A DNA stretch of 64,000 bases from Bacteroidales bacterium (GTDB lineage: Bacteria > Bacteroidota > Bacteroidia > Bacteroidales > BM520), in NCBI GenBank assembly GCA_031276035.1, contig JAISNV010000044.1, positions 1 through 64,000 on the forward strand, given 5' to 3'. The notes below the pieces were generated by a model. The model saw only the letters and a program-made list of their open reading frames with translations. It was not told the DNA's origin and did no database searches. Below are positions 53,902 through 62,551 of the stretch, one piece after another. The position numbers and the translations under genes were made by a program. The number at the start of each line of letters is the position of its first letter. Positions within the stretch are counted from its first letter, which is position 1.

Positions 53902-53909
53902 CAAAGATA
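53902..53909 (-). promoter_or_regulatory. Putative -7 box for the STAS gene
   Basis: On the minus strand this reads TATCTTTG, 46 nt upstream of the start at 53856. Confidence 0.5.
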
Positions 53910-53997
53910 GAAAATCGATTTGACAAATTGATAATGAATTTGATTGTTCAAATTACTGATAATTGATTTATAAGCACATTCGCATATTTGTCAATCA

Positions 53998-56331
53998 TCA
54001 TTTCAACTTCTTTTTCATTACAAAAACATTATTATTATCCATGCGCGAATAGGTAACTTCAGTCATAATTTGTTTTACTAAAAATATACCGAGCCCACCT
54101 ACCGGACGATCCTCTACAGAAAGATTCAGATCAGGATCATCTTTTAAAGTAGGATCAAAAGCAATTCCGGAATCCGTGAGAGTAAAAATCAAATCACTGC
54201 CTCTTTTTATTACTTCGAGGTGTATAATTTGATGGTCTTCTTTAGGATAAGCGTACATTATGATGTTTGAAACGGCTTCTTCAAGCGCCAAATCCAAACT
54301 CATTGTTAGTGACGGCTCAAGATTAAGATCTTTTCCAACTTCATCAATAAAATCATGTAAAACAGATATTTGATTAATATCGTTAGACATATTTAATGAT
54401 TTTTCGTATTCCATAGCTCCTTTGTATTGAATTGCTAATAAAGTTAAATCATCGGATTGTTCGGCATCTTTTACATGCTTTGCCAAATCATCAGTTATAT
54501 TTTTGATTAGTTGTTCAGTATTATTATATTCTGTTTTTTCCACAAATTCAAGTAAATGCTCTTCTCCGTATAATTCTTTTTCTTTATTTTCCGCCTCAGT
54601 AAGTCCATCGGTATAAAGCAACAAAGTAGAACCTACCGGAAGATTTGTAGATTGCTCTTTAAATTCGTAATTTTCTATTAATCCGATGGGAAGATTAGGA
54701 ATTACATTAATATATTCAACGTTTTCTGTTAATAGAATCGGCGGATTATGTCCAGCATTGCAGAAAACCAAATTACCTGTTGATAAATCCAGAATACCCA
54801 TGAATAATGTAACAAACATATTGGATTCATTATTCTCCGCAAGTGAGTTATTGAGGCTTCCCATAATTTGTGAGGGTGTTTTTAAATAGGTTCCTACCGA
54901 CCTAAAATGACTTCTTGTTACAGCCATCAAGAGCGATGCAGGGATTCCTTTACCGGAAACATCTCCAATTACGAAGAACATCATGTCGTTAAAAATAAAA
55001 TAATCGTAAAGATCGCCACCTACTTCTTTTGCCGGAATTAGAAGAGCAAATAAATCAATTTCTTTTCTGTTTGGAAAAGGCGGGAAGGTTTTGGGTAGCA
55101 TTCCCATTTGAATTTCGCGTGCGATACGAAGTTCGCTTTCGAACTTTTCCTTCTCGGTAGTTGTTTCTTTTAGAGTTTCAATGTATGTGTTAAGATTATT
55201 TTGAAGGTAAACGAAAGCATCGTAAAGTTCTTTCATTTCATCTTCCGAAGTTATTTTCGGCAACTTGACATTGAAATCGCCTTTTGCTATTTGCCTTGCC
55301 GAACCTGCAAACATTCGCAACGGAGCCAATTGTTTTGCAATAATATTGATGACAATAAAACTCAACAGGGTTAATCCTATTATTAACAGAATTATAAGAA
55401 AAGTTGTTGTGGTTTTTAGAGGAAGATACATTTCCGAAATCGGAAACATAACCGCCAACATCCAATCTGTAGAAGGAAGCCGGGTGTAATATACCGCACG
55501 CTTTGCACCTTCCAGAATATTGATTGTAGAACCCGTTTCATTACTTTGCATTAACCTTCCGAGTTCTCTGAGTTCCGGAGAATTAACTTGAACAGCATAA
55601 GTAAAAATAGTTTGGTTCATGATAAGACTTTTATTAGGATGAGTAATAAAAGTTCCGTTTTTCGACATAATAGTAGCGTAACCTGTTTCCAGAATCTTCA
55701 CCGAAGAAACAAACTCGGTAAACCAGTCTAAACTGATATCCATAGTAAGCACGCCCACAATTCGTCGTCCCGTATCGGTATTAAAATAAATCGGTAGAGA
55801 ATATGTCGTTATCAATGCGTTTCCGCCGCCTTCATCGTAATAAGGCTCACTCCAGTAAGGTTTTTCGATACTAACCGGAATTTGAAACCAATCCATTACA
55901 AAATAATCATAAGAATCGTTTCCTAACTGAATTGTTTTTATTTCATTATCTTCTATGTACGAATACGGAGCGAAGAAATGTCCTTTCTCTTTGTAAAAAT
56001 TTTCTTCAAAAGCAATGGCGGAACCAATAATATTAGGATTGTTAGCAACTATTTTCTCCGTGAGTAAATAATAAGAATCCGGATCATCTGCAATTTCCTC
56101 AATAATCCAAATATAGTTGTTCGCTATATCGGTTAATGGGAACAATATCTTTTCAAGTTCGTAAGCAGTAGTTTTTGTTAAATTCTCAGCATTTTGAAAA
56201 GTCATTGTTTCTAATTTCTTCTTACTGACGGAGTAAAATACAGACAAAACAACAATAAACAATAATATGCAGAAAGTAAGTACGTAAAAAACAATACGTA
56301 AAGGCAAAGATTTTCTAATATTCAGGTTCAT
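53998..56331 (-). CDS. Sensor SpoIIE phosphatase fused to an RsbW-like kinase domain
   Basis: This 777-residue membrane protein has one N-terminal helix (about residues 11-33) and a periplasmic dCache-type sensor (about 40-300; IGSAIAFEENFY, YWSEPYYDEGGGNALITTYSLPI, MDISLDWFTEFV). A second helix (about 305-330) and a HAMP region (PLRMFAGSARQIAKGDFNVKLP) follow, then a PP2C/SpoIIE phosphatase (about 400-640; FFVIGDVSGKGIPASLLMA, LLLYTDGLTEAEN). A C-terminal HATPase domain (about 650-777; LALEEAVSNIIMYAYP, LTDSGIAFDP, GGLGIFLVKQIM) ends the protein. Phosphatase and opposing kinase in one chain would set the state of the adjacent STAS protein. The gene starts 3 nt after the NMT1-type binding protein. 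Confidence 0.9.
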   Translation of the reverse strand: MNLNIRKSLPLRIVFYVLTFCILLFIVVLSVFYSVSKKKLETMTFQNAENLTKTTAYELEKILFPLTDIANNYIWIIEEIADDPDSYYLLTEKIVANNPNIIGSAIAFEENFYKEKGHFFAPYSYIEDNEIKTIQLGNDSYDYFVMDWFQIPVSIEKPYWSEPYYDEGGGNALITTYSLPIYFNTDTGRRIVGVLTMDISLDWFTEFVSSVKILETGYATIMSKNGTFITHPNKSLIMNQTIFTYAVQVNSPELRELGRLMQSNETGSTINILEGAKRAVYYTRLPSTDWMLAVMFPISEMYLPLKTTTTFLIILLIIGLTLLSFIVINIIAKQLAPLRMFAGSARQIAKGDFNVKLPKITSEDEMKELYDAFVYLQNNLNTYIETLKETTTEKEKFESELRIAREIQMGMLPKTFPPFPNRKEIDLFALLIPAKEVGGDLYDYFIFNDMMFFVIGDVSGKGIPASLLMAVTRSHFRSVGTYLKTPSQIMGSLNNSLAENNESNMFVTLFMGILDLSTGNLVFCNAGHNPPILLTENVEYINVIPNLPIGLIENYEFKEQSTNLPVGSTLLLYTDGLTEAENKEKELYGEEHLLEFVEKTEYNNTEQLIKNITDDLAKHVKDAEQSDDLTLLAIQYKGAMEYEKSLNMSNDINQISVLHDFIDEVGKDLNLEPSLTMSLDLALEEAVSNIIMYAYPKEDHQIIHLEVIKRGSDLIFTLTDSGIAFDPTLKDDPDLNLSVEDRPVGGLGIFLVKQIMTEVTYSRMDNNNVFVMKKKLK

Positions 56332-56334
56332 AAA

Positions 56335-57288
56335 TTATTTTATCGATTTGGCGGATTTGTAAAAATCTTCGTATTTAAAGTCGGAATTCAAATTACCGGC
56401 GTCTTTTAAAATATCGTAAGCGTGTTGAAAGCTTTCTCTGGATAATTCTCCGTAGCTCACTTTATCTTCAGGAACAATCAATTCGAGCATTTTTTCAAGC
56501 ATCCATTTTTGATGAGCGTAATTACCGGGCACGTGCTCTTCTTTCATTATCTTTAAAACAATTTCCAAAGCTTCTTCAGGATTTTCTTTTGCATATAACC
56601 AACCCCTAAAACTCGCCTGATAAAATTTTTCTATCTCATTTTTTTTGTTTTTTAAAGTGCTTGATTTAGAATACAACCCGTCTTCAGGGACATTATATCC
56701 GTAATCATTAAGAAAAAACCGGATTAATTCGTCTTCATTGATACCCGAATTGATAATCTGATCATATTCATTATAATACGTAACCGTAAGTATATCTATG
56801 CCGCCCATCAAAAATAAATTGACGGAAGAATTAAATAAAATCCAATTAACATTAAGATTATTATTTTTTACGAAAATTCGCGGTAATTCATCAAAACCGC
56901 TTTTCCAGATACCGACTTTCTTATTATTGAAATCATTGATATTTAGAATGCCTCCGGATTTTTTTGTAACGAATAATAATGATGATTTCTGGGATAATTG
57001 CCCGACGTTGACTAAATCAATACCGTTAGAATAAGCAGTTAATCCGGATATAAGAAATAATGAGACTATATCTACATTATCTTTTTTCAATTGTTCCAAA
57101 ACATTTTGCGAAGATACGGGATGTGTAATTTGAACATCAAGATTTAACTCCTCATAAAATCCCTTTTCCCGCGCTACATAATAACCTGCAAATTGCGCTT
57201 GCGGATACCATTGCGGCATAAAAACTATTTGCGAGTTTAAGTTTAAGGCAAGAAGTATTAATATTACAATTGAAAAAATTCTATACAT
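56335..57288 (-). CDS. THI5/NMT1-type periplasmic binding protein
   Basis: The frame opens at 57342, but a minus-strand TATCTTTG box at 57314-57321 lies inside that extension. The ATG at 57288 gives a proper signal peptide (MYRIFSIVILILLALNLNSQ), so 317 residues are assigned. The protein has the NMT1/THI5-like pattern: FMPQWYPQAQFAGYYVAREKGFYEELNLDV, NVDIVSLFLISGLTAYSNG, KKVGIWKSGFDELPRIFV and DILTVTYYNEYDQI. Relatives bind pyrimidine, nitrate/sulfonate or similar small molecules. No permease or ATPase of that system is adjacent. Instead its stop lies 3 nt from the start of a dCache-SpoIIE sensor, so it may deliver a ligand signal to that sensor. Confidence 0.85.
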   Translation of the reverse strand: MYRIFSIVILILLALNLNSQIVFMPQWYPQAQFAGYYVAREKGFYEELNLDVQITHPVSSQNVLEQLKKDNVDIVSLFLISGLTAYSNGIDLVNVGQLSQKSSLLFVTKKSGGILNINDFNNKKVGIWKSGFDELPRIFVKNNNLNVNWILFNSSVNLFLMGGIDILTVTYYNEYDQIINSGINEDELIRFFLNDYGYNVPEDGLYSKSSTLKNKKNEIEKFYQASFRGWLYAKENPEEALEIVLKIMKEEHVPGNYAHQKWMLEKMLELIVPEDKVSYGELSRESFQHAYDILKDAGNLNSDFKYEDFYKSAKSIK

Positions 57289-57313
57289 GTTATATTTTAA
57301 AAAAATGTAAAGT

Positions 57314-57321
57314 TTTGCAAA
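57314..57321 (-). promoter_or_regulatory. Putative -7 box for the binding protein/SpoIIE operon
   Basis: On the minus strand the sequence reads TATCTTTG (TAnnTTTG), 26 nt upstream of the ATG at 57288. It excludes a start at 57342. Confidence 0.5.
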
Positions 57322-57342
57322 GATAATAAAATTGATTTGCAA

Positions 57343-57853
57343 TTGGTTTTTGATTCCTTTGATGTTTAAGTTTTTGTGTATAATAAATCTTAACCGTTAC
57401 TTAGAACGTTGCGAGAAATTCCATGAATAGAAACGTAGGCTTTTATACTATTGTTTTTTGTTAAGAGAGAAATTTACTTGTATTACTAATAAATTATTGG
57501 TTGCAATTTGTATATGTAAATCTGAACAGATACATCTCCATTGAAGATAGGTTTAAAAAACTTTGATATTGTTGTAAAGGCGGAGAATGGAACAACTATT
57601 AGAACATATTCAATTGCTGCTGCACGGGGAGATGTAACCATTTATGAAATAGAAGCGTGAGTTTTGGAAAGGGAGGAATTATTTCACCGGAAGATATATT
57701 GTTTGTCATAGAAGGTGAAAGACAGAATTTTTTTTATTCTTAATGACGGATATATTGTTGATCAAGTATTAATTGTACTATAGCAAGACAAATGTATTAA
57801 GACTTCCGACAAGTTGAATTACATCATTTACAGAAATTTATCTGTTTTTATTC
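57343..57853. other. Gene-free region with a decayed coding remnant
   Basis: A plus-strand frame at about 57541-57660 encodes LKIGLKNFDIVVKAENGTTI and continues with RTYSIAAARGDVTIYEIEA before TGA. It reads like a piece of a beta-rich protein but lacks a start and any family signature. Later frames carry stops within 20-40 codons. It is probably a decayed gene between two minus-strand operons. Confidence 0.4.
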
Positions 57854-59578
57854 TCAAAACTGAAAATAAATAAATGCTTGTAAATCCGCAGTAATAAATT
57901 GATATAAGAAGAATACTACAATAATCACAATCAACGCCATAAGCCAAAGAGGAAGCAGGGCGAAATTTATTCTGTACCAACGTTTAAATCTTTCGGGAAG
58001 CCAATGAATTATCATTCCTATTACAAAAAGAATGAAAATATAACGATATTCATAAAGTATGTCCGGAATAATATCTATCTGCCATTTACTACCTATACGT
58101 AAAATCATATTTTTGGCGGTTTCCCATGCTGTTCTGTTTGCTTCAACAGGATCTAAATTAGAGCCGGAACGGAAAAATAATCGTGTGAAAGTGATAAATA
58201 CAAAAGTCAACATTATATTCCAACTGTTATTCAGCCATATAATTTGTTTTCCGGGTTTTATAAAAGAGTAGATGTAATCAATAAATGTTCCCAAAAAGAT
58301 TATTCCCATCCAAATCATACCTATATTGAAAGCCGGATGACTGTAATAATAATTGGCTATGTAAAATGCTGCAAATGAAAGAAATGTTAAGAGTACACGA
58401 CTGTCTTTTGCCAGGTTTTTCCATAATTTGTAAATAATTATTCCGAATCCGTTTAATCCGCCCCAGATTACAAAATTCCAGCTCGCTCCATGCCAGAGTC
58501 CGCCCAGCAACATGGTAATCATAAGATTAATATATGTTCTTGAAACTCCTTTTCTACTTCCGCCTAAAGGAATGTAAAGATAATCTTTAAGCCATGTTGA
58601 AAGAGAGATATGCCATCTTTTCCAGAAATTGCCGCAATTTGTTGCTTTATATGGTGAATTGAAGTTTTTCGGAAGATAAAATCCCATCAACATTGCAACT
58701 CCTATTGCAATATCAGTATATCCGGAAAAGTCTGCATAAACTTGCAGCGAATACACAAAAATTGCCATAAGATTTTCGAAACCAGTAAATAAATTCGGAT
58801 TGGCGAAGATTCTGTCGGCAAAATTTACGGCAAGATAATCGCTGAGAATTATCTTCTTAATCAATCCGTTCAAAATCCAAAAAACGGCAATTCCGAATTG
58901 CCTGCGCGAAAGGAAATATTTTGTGTATAACTGAGGTACGAATTGATTTGCTCTAACAATGGGGCCGGCAACTAACTGCGGAAAGAAAGATGTGTAAAAC
59001 CCGAAGTTTAAAATGTTATTAACGGGTTTAACTAAATCTCTTCTTATATCAACCAAATAGCTAATATTCTGAAAAGTATAAAAAGAAATTCCTACCGGGA
59101 GAAGAATTTTTCCGGTATCAAAAAGAGTTGTACCGCTTAAATCATTAGCCCATTTACATAAATAATTGACAACAACTAAATCTGTGCCGAAAATGTTGTT
59201 ATATACATCGGTGAAAAAATATGCATATTTAAAATAGAATAAAACCAGCAAGTTTATAAATACCCCGATAAAAACGAGTAGGTTTTTTGTAGATTTCTTT
59301 TTTGCCGAAAAGATTTTCTTGCCTATGAAAAATCCGTATAAAGTTGAGAAAATCAATATCAAAACAAATAATCCGGAAGTTTTGTAATAAAAGAATAAAC
59401 TTATCAGAAATAAATATGTATTTCTTAATAAAATTTTATTTTTCAGTAAACTGAATCCGGCAAAAACAATAGCAAAGAAGGCCCAGAAATAGAATTGAGT
59501 GAATAATAAAGGCTGCTGCTCATCAAAAATAAATATAAGCTTTAAGAAGGATATTATATTTTCAATAAAATTATCCAT
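57854..59578 (-). CDS. MBOAT family O-acyltransferase (AlgI-like)
   Basis: This 574-residue inner-membrane enzyme has about twelve helices and the AlgI/DltB-like signature. LPVGISFYTFQNISYLVDIRRD and LVAGPIVRANQFVPQL are present. GNFWKRWHISLSTWLKDYLYIPLGGSRKG is the conserved block, and LLGGLWHGASWNFVIWGGLNG carries the conserved catalytic His. It moves acyl, usually acetyl, from a cytosolic donor across the membrane towards a polysaccharide. Two SGNH-hydrolase-type genes directly upstream (same strand) are the expected periplasmic partners, like AlgJ/AlgX or PatB. Confidence 0.92.
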   Translation of the reverse strand: MDNFIENIISFLKLIFIFDEQQPLLFTQFYFWAFFAIVFAGFSLLKNKILLRNTYLFLISLFFYYKTSGLFVLILIFSTLYGFFIGKKIFSAKKKSTKNLLVFIGVFINLLVLFYFKYAYFFTDVYNNIFGTDLVVVNYLCKWANDLSGTTLFDTGKILLPVGISFYTFQNISYLVDIRRDLVKPVNNILNFGFYTSFFPQLVAGPIVRANQFVPQLYTKYFLSRRQFGIAVFWILNGLIKKIILSDYLAVNFADRIFANPNLFTGFENLMAIFVYSLQVYADFSGYTDIAIGVAMLMGFYLPKNFNSPYKATNCGNFWKRWHISLSTWLKDYLYIPLGGSRKGVSRTYINLMITMLLGGLWHGASWNFVIWGGLNGFGIIIYKLWKNLAKDSRVLLTFLSFAAFYIANYYYSHPAFNIGMIWMGIIFLGTFIDYIYSFIKPGKQIIWLNNSWNIMLTFVFITFTRLFFRSGSNLDPVEANRTAWETAKNMILRIGSKWQIDIIPDILYEYRYIFILFVIGMIIHWLPERFKRWYRINFALLPLWLMALIVIIVVFFLYQFITADLQAFIYFQF

Positions 59579-59661
59579 TAATTTTCACTTTCCAAGTTTA
59601 TAGAAATATTATTCATTGTTATTCTTTTACTTTCTAAATAAGAATATATCATTTCATCCTT

Positions 59662-60906
59662 TCATTTTGTATCATAATCCTTTTGTACTTCACCTAAATA
59701 TGCTTTTATAAAAGCGTTAAAAAACAGATCTCCAATTAATTCATATCCGATATTAGTGAAATGCACTTTATCGGTTTTTGCAAGTTTTGCTCTTTCCCAT
59801 TTAACCATTGATTTTAGTCCGCCCATAACCTCAAACTGATCCCAAACCGCACCTTTTGTTTTTTCAGCTAATCGGAAGAATAATTCTCTGACAATAATAC
59901 CTCTCGTATTAACCTTATAATCATTTTTTGAGATTCGGAAGTAACTGTCGTTATTTGTGATAAAAAGAAAAGCACATTCCGGATTAACTTTCCTTATCTT
60001 GTCAATCAACAGCAGATAATTTTCGACAAAAACATTCTCGTCAAATTCTGTTTCGGATGCATCATTAATTCCGAGTCCGAAGATAACAAGGTCTGGATTA
60101 ATACTTTCCAGGTCTAAAGAAAAATATTCGCATTTTAGAAAAGATGCAACACTTGCGCCGTTAACCCCAATTGAATGATATGTAATTCCCGGCTCATCAT
60201 TTTCAAGTAAAATTCCGGTTAATGTAAATGTTCCGTTTTCTTCATTCGGAATGTTTACAATAAAAGAATCATAAAAATCATCAACGCAGAAAGTGTAGGT
60301 TCTCCGTTGGGTATCTTTCTCCCAATAACTATATTCGGTATTATCAATAATTATTGTCGGATTGATTTCCGAATTTTCGGAAAAAGCGAATAATTTGATC
60401 TTATTGGTGCGATATTTTACAGTATCTTGAAGTGTTATTTTTATATGTGAAAATTTTTCATCGGTATAAATTGCAATTCCGGTAACGCCGAGCGGTTTCG
60501 GCAGGCTATCGTAAACATTCCTGATAAGATTGAAATCGCCATGCTTTGTTACAGAATAATCTAAAGGATTATTACATTTTCTTGCCGCGGAATACGGAAA
60601 AATTATTCCGCGACTGCCGATGTTTTCATTAAATACGTTTAACAGATTTATTCTGATTCGATTCGGGAGAATACCCGCTTGTACGTGAGAACCTCCGAAA
60701 TGAATAATGTTAATATTGCCGTCGTTATTTTTTGTGATCGAATCTAATTTCCGGAAGAAAGGAATTATCAAAGACGAATCCTTGTTATAGACAAGTACGT
60801 TTTTGTCGAGATTAATAAAATCAAGATTTTCCAGATTGATTTGAGCATAAATATTTCCGCAGAAGATGAAAGATAATACAACTAATATAATTCTCATTTT
60901 ACTCAT
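59662..60906 (-). CDS. SGNH/GDSL-type hydrolase or O-acetyltransferase partner (second copy)
   Basis: Of several starts, ATG 60906 (MSKMRIILVVLSFIFCGNIYAQ) gives a clean signal peptide and overlaps the upstream stop by 8 nt; ATG 60897 is also possible. The 414-residue protein has the SGNH blocks NIIHFGGSHVQAGILPNRIR (Ser in GGSH, in place of GDS), LVIFGLGINDASE (Gly/Asn block) and KVHFTNIGYELIGD (Asp/His block near the C-terminus, of DxxH type with K-V-H). It is periplasmic or surface-exposed and probably transfers or removes acetyl on a glycan with the MBOAT protein. Confidence 0.8.
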   Translation of the reverse strand: MSKMRIILVVLSFIFCGNIYAQINLENLDFINLDKNVLVYNKDSSLIIPFFRKLDSITKNNDGNINIIHFGGSHVQAGILPNRIRINLLNVFNENIGSRGIIFPYSAARKCNNPLDYSVTKHGDFNLIRNVYDSLPKPLGVTGIAIYTDEKFSHIKITLQDTVKYRTNKIKLFAFSENSEINPTIIIDNTEYSYWEKDTQRRTYTFCVDDFYDSFIVNIPNEENGTFTLTGILLENDEPGITYHSIGVNGASVASFLKCEYFSLDLESINPDLVIFGLGINDASETEFDENVFVENYLLLIDKIRKVNPECAFLFITNNDSYFRISKNDYKVNTRGIIVRELFFRLAEKTKGAVWDQFEVMGGLKSMVKWERAKLAKTDKVHFTNIGYELIGDLFFNAFIKAYLGEVQKDYDTK

Positions 60907-62434
60907 AAATAATTGTATCATTGATTTGTTGATAATGGCTAACAGAATCTTCTTCATTTAAAAGAAGATTTAATGCTTCGAGGTACAAATCTTCGGAAAC
61001 AGATTTTTTATATTTGAAGAAATCGTAAAATATGTTCAAATTGTTTACAAAGGAATTTCCTATAATATTTGCACCTTGCGGAGTAAAATGTACATAATCA
61101 TTGACGGCGTAACCGTTCTGAACCCAAACCGGCATTGAATTTTCTCCTCCCATGGCATTGTACATATCCCAAAACGTTGCTCCGTTTTTTGTAACCGCTT
61201 CTTTGATGGAATTGACAAAATCGGGCAACAATGAGTATGTTACCATTTCTCCGTCTTTCTTTGTGCTCATATCGGAAGGACCGATAAAAATGATTTTTAA
61301 ATCCGGATTAATCTTTTTTAGATATGCAATCTGATGTGCAATAAGGTTTGTATAATAATCGATACTTGTTTTACCGGATAAACTTGGAATAGAATTTCCC
61401 CCGAATTGAAGAATTATCATTCCCACATCGCATAAATTATACATTTGTTTTAAATTGTAACTGTTCAATCCTGTAAAGAAGGTTCCTGATGAGCCGCGAA
61501 TCGGAATATTATCAACACTTACACCATAGCCGTTATCCAAGGTAATTCCAAAAATATCCGCATTTCCGTTTAATTCCAAATTCAGATGTGAAGATGTTGA
61601 ATCAATTACCCAGTACATAATTCCTAAAGAAGGATTTTCGCAAGTTTGTACCGATTTGTATTTTGTTTTTCTATCGGATAGGACGCCGGAAAAATTATTG
61701 TCAAAGCTGTCATAAATAACAGAAACTCTTGATATTCGCGTTACTTTAATATCAATATTTTTAAAAGACGAAGGAAAAATCGAAAGATTTACGGTGCCGT
61801 TTATTCGGTAATTCTTTGCCATTATTCCATAATTTTTATCATCACGTTTTTCCGCATTTCCGTATATTGCATATTCTGATATATTATCACCTGATATTCT
61901 CTGTGTTACTGATGAGGTTGGGATGCTTTGAATAAGCGGAATCATTCCCGGACCGCCGCCGCCGAATTTATTTTGAAAAAAACTTCGGATATTAGAACTT
62001 ATTCTATCGGTTTCGATTTGAGAATCACCATAGTGAAGAATCCTGATAATCCTTTCGGTAATTTTACAATTATCCATTTCATTGAAAATACTGTCGAAGA
62101 AATGAATGTTATTGTCCGGTAAATATAATTTAGTATTGTGAAATATTTTTGATTGATAAAATTGAATAGAATCGGCAATTGCGTTTAAAGTAGAGTCACG
62201 TATTAATAATTCTTGCCTGATGTATTCATCTTCAATGTTGTTTTCTTCCATTGATGAAAGAATATCAGACATTTCTTTTTTATTGATTGAACTTTTTGAA
62301 AGAATACTTTCAAGAGAAGGAAATCTTAGTACAATATTTCCGATCTTTACTCCGGATTCCGGAAAACAAAAAGATAAAATTGCAAGTGCAATAATGATTG
62401 AAAAGATAAATATTACTGTTTTATACGACTTCAT
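60899..62434 (-). CDS. SGNH/GDSL-type hydrolase or O-acetyltransferase partner (first copy)
   Basis: This 511-residue protein has one N-terminal hydrophobic anchor (TVIFIFSIIIALAILSFCFP) and an SGNH fold in the C-terminal two thirds. The parts are ILHYGDSQIETDRISSNIRS with the nucleophile in GDS, a Gly-rich loop FGGGGPGMIPLIQ, MIILQFGGNSI (Gly/Asn block), KIIFIGPSDMS and DYVHFTPQGANIIGNS with the Asp/His pair. The GGGGPG insert and this plan are common in Bacteroidota proteins next to MBOAT genes. It begins the three-gene unit ending with the MBOAT gene. Confidence 0.82.
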   Translation of the reverse strand: MKSYKTVIFIFSIIIALAILSFCFPESGVKIGNIVLRFPSLESILSKSSINKKEMSDILSSMEENNIEDEYIRQELLIRDSTLNAIADSIQFYQSKIFHNTKLYLPDNNIHFFDSIFNEMDNCKITERIIRILHYGDSQIETDRISSNIRSFFQNKFGGGGPGMIPLIQSIPTSSVTQRISGDNISEYAIYGNAEKRDDKNYGIMAKNYRINGTVNLSIFPSSFKNIDIKVTRISRVSVIYDSFDNNFSGVLSDRKTKYKSVQTCENPSLGIMYWVIDSTSSHLNLELNGNADIFGITLDNGYGVSVDNIPIRGSSGTFFTGLNSYNLKQMYNLCDVGMIILQFGGNSIPSLSGKTSIDYYTNLIAHQIAYLKKINPDLKIIFIGPSDMSTKKDGEMVTYSLLPDFVNSIKEAVTKNGATFWDMYNAMGGENSMPVWVQNGYAVNDYVHFTPQGANIIGNSFVNNLNIFYDFFKYKKSVSEDLYLEALNLLLNEEDSVSHYQQINDTIIYE

Positions 62435-62551
62435 ATATTAGTAGGATGGGGAAGAATTAAAAAAGGGTCAATTACGCTTTTTAATTCCTGAATTTTAACC
62501 ATTACACTCATAATGAATACATTAATTGTGAAAAATTCATCATTTTATTTA

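Noticed and set aside
57289-57342. Start of the NMT1-like protein at ATG 57342
   Set aside because: The -7 box TATCTTTG lies inside this extension; ATG 57288 opens a proper signal peptide.
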